Part shown: positions 6,146-7,639 of the stretch, in pieces | Layout: the number at the start of each line of letters is the position of its first letter | Numbering within the stretch: the first letter of the stretch is position 1 | NCBI GenBank assembly: GCA_003563255.1 | Contig: PWSL01000459.1 | Coordinates: 1 to 7,639 of the forward strand | Reading direction: 5' to 3' | Source of the DNA: Desulfonatronospira sp. | Lineage (GTDB): Bacteria > Desulfobacterota > Desulfovibrionia > Desulfovibrionales > Desulfonatronovibrionaceae | Length of the DNA: 7,639 bases | Translations under genes and position numbers: made by a program | Notes under the pieces: generated by a model | What the model was told of the DNA's origin: nothing | What the model saw: only the letters and a program-made list of their open reading frames with translations | The model's database searches: none

Positions 6146-6331
6146 CCGCACTTACTTTATCCAGGAGTATCTGTTTAGCGCTTTTATGGAAAGCAGGGGA
6201 CAGGCACCCCCGCACTTATTTTTCTGAAGGATGTTTGAATGAGTTTTAAAAAATAAGTGCGGGGAGAGCCAGTCTCAGTGCCACATGCAAAGTGCTAAAC
6301 AGATGCATCCAGGAAAAAAGTAAGTGCGGGG
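6146..6331. repeat. Nested palindromic element (REP/REPIN- or MITE-like) inside the riboswitch
   Basis: A long imperfect palindrome is centred near 6237. The outer stem is CCGCACTTACTTT (6146-6158) with 6317-6329, 13 perfect pairs. The second is 6169-6184 with 6289-6304, 16 pairs including one G-U. Then come GGCAC (6203-6207) with GTGCC (6278-6282) and an inner 16-bp perfect stem (6208-6223 with 6249-6264) around a 25-nt loop. The core CGCACTTA occurs four times, two in each orientation. Both sides of the internal loop carry ATCCAGGA as a direct repeat (6159-6166, 6307-6314). GGGGACAGGCACC (6196-6208) recalls REP-like repeats linked to REP-associated tyrosine transposases, from memory. There is no transposase gene here, so any mobilisation would be in trans. 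It has no coding potential. Confidence 0.8.
6208..6264. repeat. Inner 16-bp perfect stem-loop of the palindromic element
   Basis: CCCCGCACTTATTTTT (6208-6223) pairs without mismatch with 6249-6264 around a 25-nt loop. It shares CGCACTTA with the outer arms but differs after it (TATTTTT against TACTTT). It therefore looks like a diverged second copy, nested inside the first by duplication or by insertion of one element into another. Confidence 0.8.
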
Positions 6332-6429
6332 CTGGGAAGGCCGACAAAGGGAGGGGCGAGCCAGAAGACCTGCCTGAAGTCTTATCCATCAATTTTTCCC
6401 CTGCGAGGACAGCGGGTAAAGATCCACGG

Positions 6430-6455
6430 GCTCCGGTGCTTTTATCCGGCGGAGC
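6430..6455 (+). promoter_or_regulatory. Ribosome-binding-site sequestering hairpin (riboswitch expression platform)
   Basis: GCTCCG (6430-6435) pairs with CGGAGC (6450-6455), which contains the GGAG ribosome binding site of nrdG (6451-6454, 9 nt before the ATG). No T-run terminator is seen between the aptamer and the gene, so translational control is favoured. A short AAGT (6081-6084) to GCTT (6438-6441) loop-loop pairing with the aptamer is possible but weak. A competing AAGAC/GTCTT stem (6365-6369 with 6379-6383) would break the closing helix and could be the alternative state. Confidence 0.5.
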
Positions 6456-6463
6456 AATATATC

Positions 6464-7105
6464 ATGCAGGATTTAGACTATAGTGCCTGGGACATGCTCA
6501 GGGGATATGAGCCTTTCAGCCTCTGCGACTGGCCGGGACGGATAAGCGCGGTTCTTTTTTTCGGGGGCTGCAATCTGCGCTGTCCCACCTGCCACAATGC
6601 TTCTTTTGCCTGGCACCCGGAAAGTTTTCCGGTCCTGGACTGCCTGGGAGTGCTGGAGCAGGTGCAGCGCAACCGCAACTGGCTGGAAGGGCTGGTGCTG
6701 ACCGGCGGTGAAGTCACCATTCTGCCAGGGTTTGATTCTTTGCTGCATGATCTGTCCAGCCTGAACATTCCCATTAAACTGGACACCAACGGACTCAGCC
6801 CGGATTGTGTGCAACTTGCTCTTGAGCATAGCTCAATAAAAATGATAGCAGTGGACATCAAGGGGCCGTGGCATATGTATCCGGGGCTTACCGGTGATCG
6901 GGCCGCTCCCGGGCAGGCCCGGGATTGTCTGGGGCAGATTCTGGAGCTTGCTGCAGATAGCCCGGAGAGGTTCATGTTCAGGATCACCCGGGTGCCTGGT
7001 TTAAGCGATTCTGACATTGAAAACGTAAAAGCCTGGCTGCCGCCCGGGTTCGAGCTCACAGTTCAGGATTACCGGCCTGCCGGCAAAGAAAGAATTGTAG
7101 CATAA
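6464..7105 (+). CDS. nrdG: Anaerobic ribonucleoside-triphosphate reductase activating protein (radical SAM)
   Basis: The protein has 213 residues. The radical-SAM motif is CNLRCPTCHN, with C36, C40 and C43 binding the [4Fe-4S] cluster that cleaves S-adenosylmethionine. LTGGEVT (79-85) is the SAM-binding GGE motif, and LDTNG (106-110) and VDIKGPW follow. The opening FSLCDWPGRISAVLFFGGCN is typical of the NrdG2-type activase. It makes the glycyl radical on NrdD, the class III reductase that produces deoxynucleotides without oxygen; the start of NrdD lies downstream in this window. Homologous activases act on other glycyl-radical enzymes, but the neighbouring NrdD settles the assignment. The start at 6464 has GGAG 9 nt upstream; a later ATG at 6494 would remove conserved residues. 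Expression is likely controlled by the cobalamin riboswitch ahead of it. Confidence 0.94.
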   Translation: MQDLDYSAWDMLRGYEPFSLCDWPGRISAVLFFGGCNLRCPTCHNASFAWHPESFPVLDCLGVLEQVQRNRNWLEGLVLTGGEVTILPGFDSLLHDLSSLNIPIKLDTNGLSPDCVQLALEHSSIKMIAVDIKGPWHMYPGLTGDRAAPGQARDCLGQILELAADSPERFMFRITRVPGLSDSDIENVKAWLPPGFELTVQDYRPAGKERIVA

Positions 7106-7135
7106 ACTCATTTCTGGCAACAGTGAGGTATGTAT

Positions 7136-7435
7136 ATGATGGAAACGAATACCATAGACTGGGAAGTCAACCAACTGGTCAAGTCCAGGCTGTTTCCTGA
7201 CGAAAAGGCGGTGTTGCGAAGCGCCCTCAGAGCACTTTTCCAGGCACAGCCTGAAATAAGACGGCGTATGATCACAAGCGCTTATTCAAGAGGTGAAATC
7301 AGTCTGGGAAAGGCTGCAGAAATCATGGGCAGTTCCCAGGAGGAAATGAAGGATATCCTGCGTGAAGAGGGAGTAAATATCCATCTGGGCCCGGAAACAG
7401 TTGAGGGATTAATGAGAGATGCATGCCAAGCCTGA
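7136..7435 (+). CDS. UPF0175-like small protein between nrdG and nrdD
   Basis: The protein has 99 residues from ATG 7136. The central segment SRGEISLGKAAEIMGSSQEEM (about 51-71) and the following LREEGVNIHLGPETVEGLM resemble the UPF0175 family, which pairs a SLGKAAEL helix-turn-helix-like region with a short tail. Some members are proposed as antitoxins or small DNA-binding proteins; the function here is unknown. An upstream in-frame ATG at 7130 is only 1 nt from GAGG (7125-7128), too close, whereas 7136 has a 7-nt spacing; 7139 is also possible. It lies between nrdG and nrdD in the same direction and so is probably B12-controlled with them. No toxin gene is adjacent. A role in nrd regulation is plausible but unproven. 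Confidence 0.72.
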   Translation: MMETNTIDWEVNQLVKSRLFPDEKAVLRSALRALFQAQPEIRRRMITSAYSRGEISLGKAAEIMGSSQEEMKDILREEGVNIHLGPETVEGLMRDACQA

Positions 7436-7438
7436 TAA

Positions 7439-7469
7439 CCGCTAACTGCTAACCTTAACTGCCAACCAA
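7439..7469 (+). repeat. Short imperfect repeats before nrdD
   Basis: The 56-nt gap holds a run of CTAAC-type units (GCTAACTGCTAACC, then TTAACTGCCAACC) directly after the stop codon of the small gene. The units are 7-13 nt and imperfect. It may be a low-complexity spacer or a small protein-binding site. No terminator is seen. Confidence 0.4.
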
Positions 7470-7491
7470 TATATTCAAAAAGGAATCGATT

Positions 7492-7639
7492 ATGCCCAAA
7501 CAGATCAAGAAAAGAGACGGTTGTATGGAATCCTGGTCCACGGACCGGATTGCCCATGCCATTTTAAAGGCCCTCAAGGCCAGTGGAATCAAGGACCCTT
7601 TGCTGGCCTCCAGGCTGGCCCGCAAGGTGGAGGGCAAAC
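7492..7639 (+). CDS. nrdD: Anaerobic ribonucleoside-triphosphate reductase, N-terminal ATP-cone (partial)
   Basis: I translated 49 codons directly; the gene runs off the right edge. MPKQIKKRDGCMESWSTDRI, continuing HAILKALKASG, is the start of an ATP-cone, the N-terminal allosteric domain of ribonucleotide reductases and of the NrdR repressor. Directly downstream of an nrdG-type activase, the class III enzyme NrdD is by far the most likely identity. It reduces ribonucleoside triphosphates with a glycyl radical, and the ATP-cone senses ATP/dATP. AGGA (7481-7484) lies 7 nt before the ATG. The catalytic cysteines and glycyl-radical loop are outside the window. NrdR, or a class II enzyme with an ATP-cone, remains a minor alternative. 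Confidence 0.85.
   Translation, partial: MPKQIKKRDGCMESWSTDRIAHAILKALKASGIKDPLLASRLARKVEGK

Larger units (their letters stand above)
6038..6378 (+). ncRNA. Cobalamin (B12) riboswitch, aptamer interrupted by a palindromic element
   Basis: The 5' half (6061-6107) reads AAAAGGGAA, then the CCGGTGCAAGTCCGG hairpin, then CGGTCCCGCCGCTGTAA. These are the core boxes of the cobalamin aptamer. The 3' half (6334-6376) has GGGAAGG and GAGCCAGAAGACCTGCCTG, the matching closing boxes. CAGGCGG (6044-6050) can pair with CTGCCTG (6370-6376) to close the aptamer, AGGG with CCCT forms an inner stem, and TTTGTCG (6122-6128) pairs with CGACAAA (6342-6348). The normal length is about 200 nt. Here roughly 185 nt extra sit between a GTCACT (usually CCACTG) and TGGGAAGG, i.e. 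in a peripheral hairpin. The riboswitch precedes nrdG. Cobalamin binding is expected to repress this B12-independent reductase. Confidence 0.9.

Noticed and set aside
6146..6331. CRISPR array
   Set aside because: The four repeated cores alternate in orientation and form one nested palindrome; there are no direct repeats with regular unique spacers.
6292..6483. 63-codon open frame ahead of nrdG
   Set aside because: It runs from the palindromic element through the riboswitch 3' half into the nrdG start. The aptamer conservation explains the sequence, and no ribosome binding site or protein similarity is seen.

Overview
The window looks like the chromosome of an anaerobic bacterium, most likely a sulfate-reducing deltaproteobacterium of the Desulfovibrionales type. 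This is an inference. It rests on the orp-like set of Mrp/MinD ATPases and NifX-type proteins under a sigma-54 activator, on the class III (oxygen-sensitive) ribonucleotide reductase, and on the moderate GC content. No taxonomic marker gene is present.

Left part, minus strand (1-4335): a tight seven-gene operon read right to left. Its genes are a NifX-domain protein with a Cys-rich zinc-ribbon tail (3742-4335), a small Gly/Arg-rich DUF5320-like protein (3473-3709), a CGGC-domain Cys-rich protein (2989-3369), a stand-alone NifX-type protein (2612-2971), two MinD-like ATPases each carrying two inserted 4-Cys ferredoxin motifs (1728-2591 and 859-1722), and an Mrp/NBP35 ATPase cut by the window edge (1-836). 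The gaps are 5-32 nt, except one of 103 nt that holds a strong hairpin. The gene content matches the ORP (orange protein, Mo-Cu cluster) gene set of Desulfovibrio. There, as I recall, the genes form two divergent operons; here they all lie in one direction with extra small Cys-rich genes.

Middle, minus strand (4336-5880): a sigma-54-dependent PAS-AAA+-Fis activator lies immediately upstream of the operon. The 198-nt gap between them holds an 18-bp palindrome, an IHF-like site and a -24/-12-like element in the order expected for a sigma-54 promoter. The activator is therefore the probable regulator of the operon.

Right part, plus strand (about 5969-7639): a cobalamin riboswitch, then nrdG (radical-SAM activase), a UPF0175-family small protein, and the start of nrdD (ATP-cone of class III ribonucleotide reductase). 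The logic is that B12 shuts off the B12-independent reductase, which suggests a B12-dependent enzyme (NrdJ) elsewhere in the genome.

The most unusual feature is in the riboswitch. Its two conserved halves are separated by a roughly 185-nt nested palindrome (6146-6331) that carries four copies of a CGCACTTA core, two in each orientation. It resembles a REP/REPIN-type mobile repeat that landed in a peripheral hairpin loop, where it would only lengthen a stem and leave the aptamer core intact.
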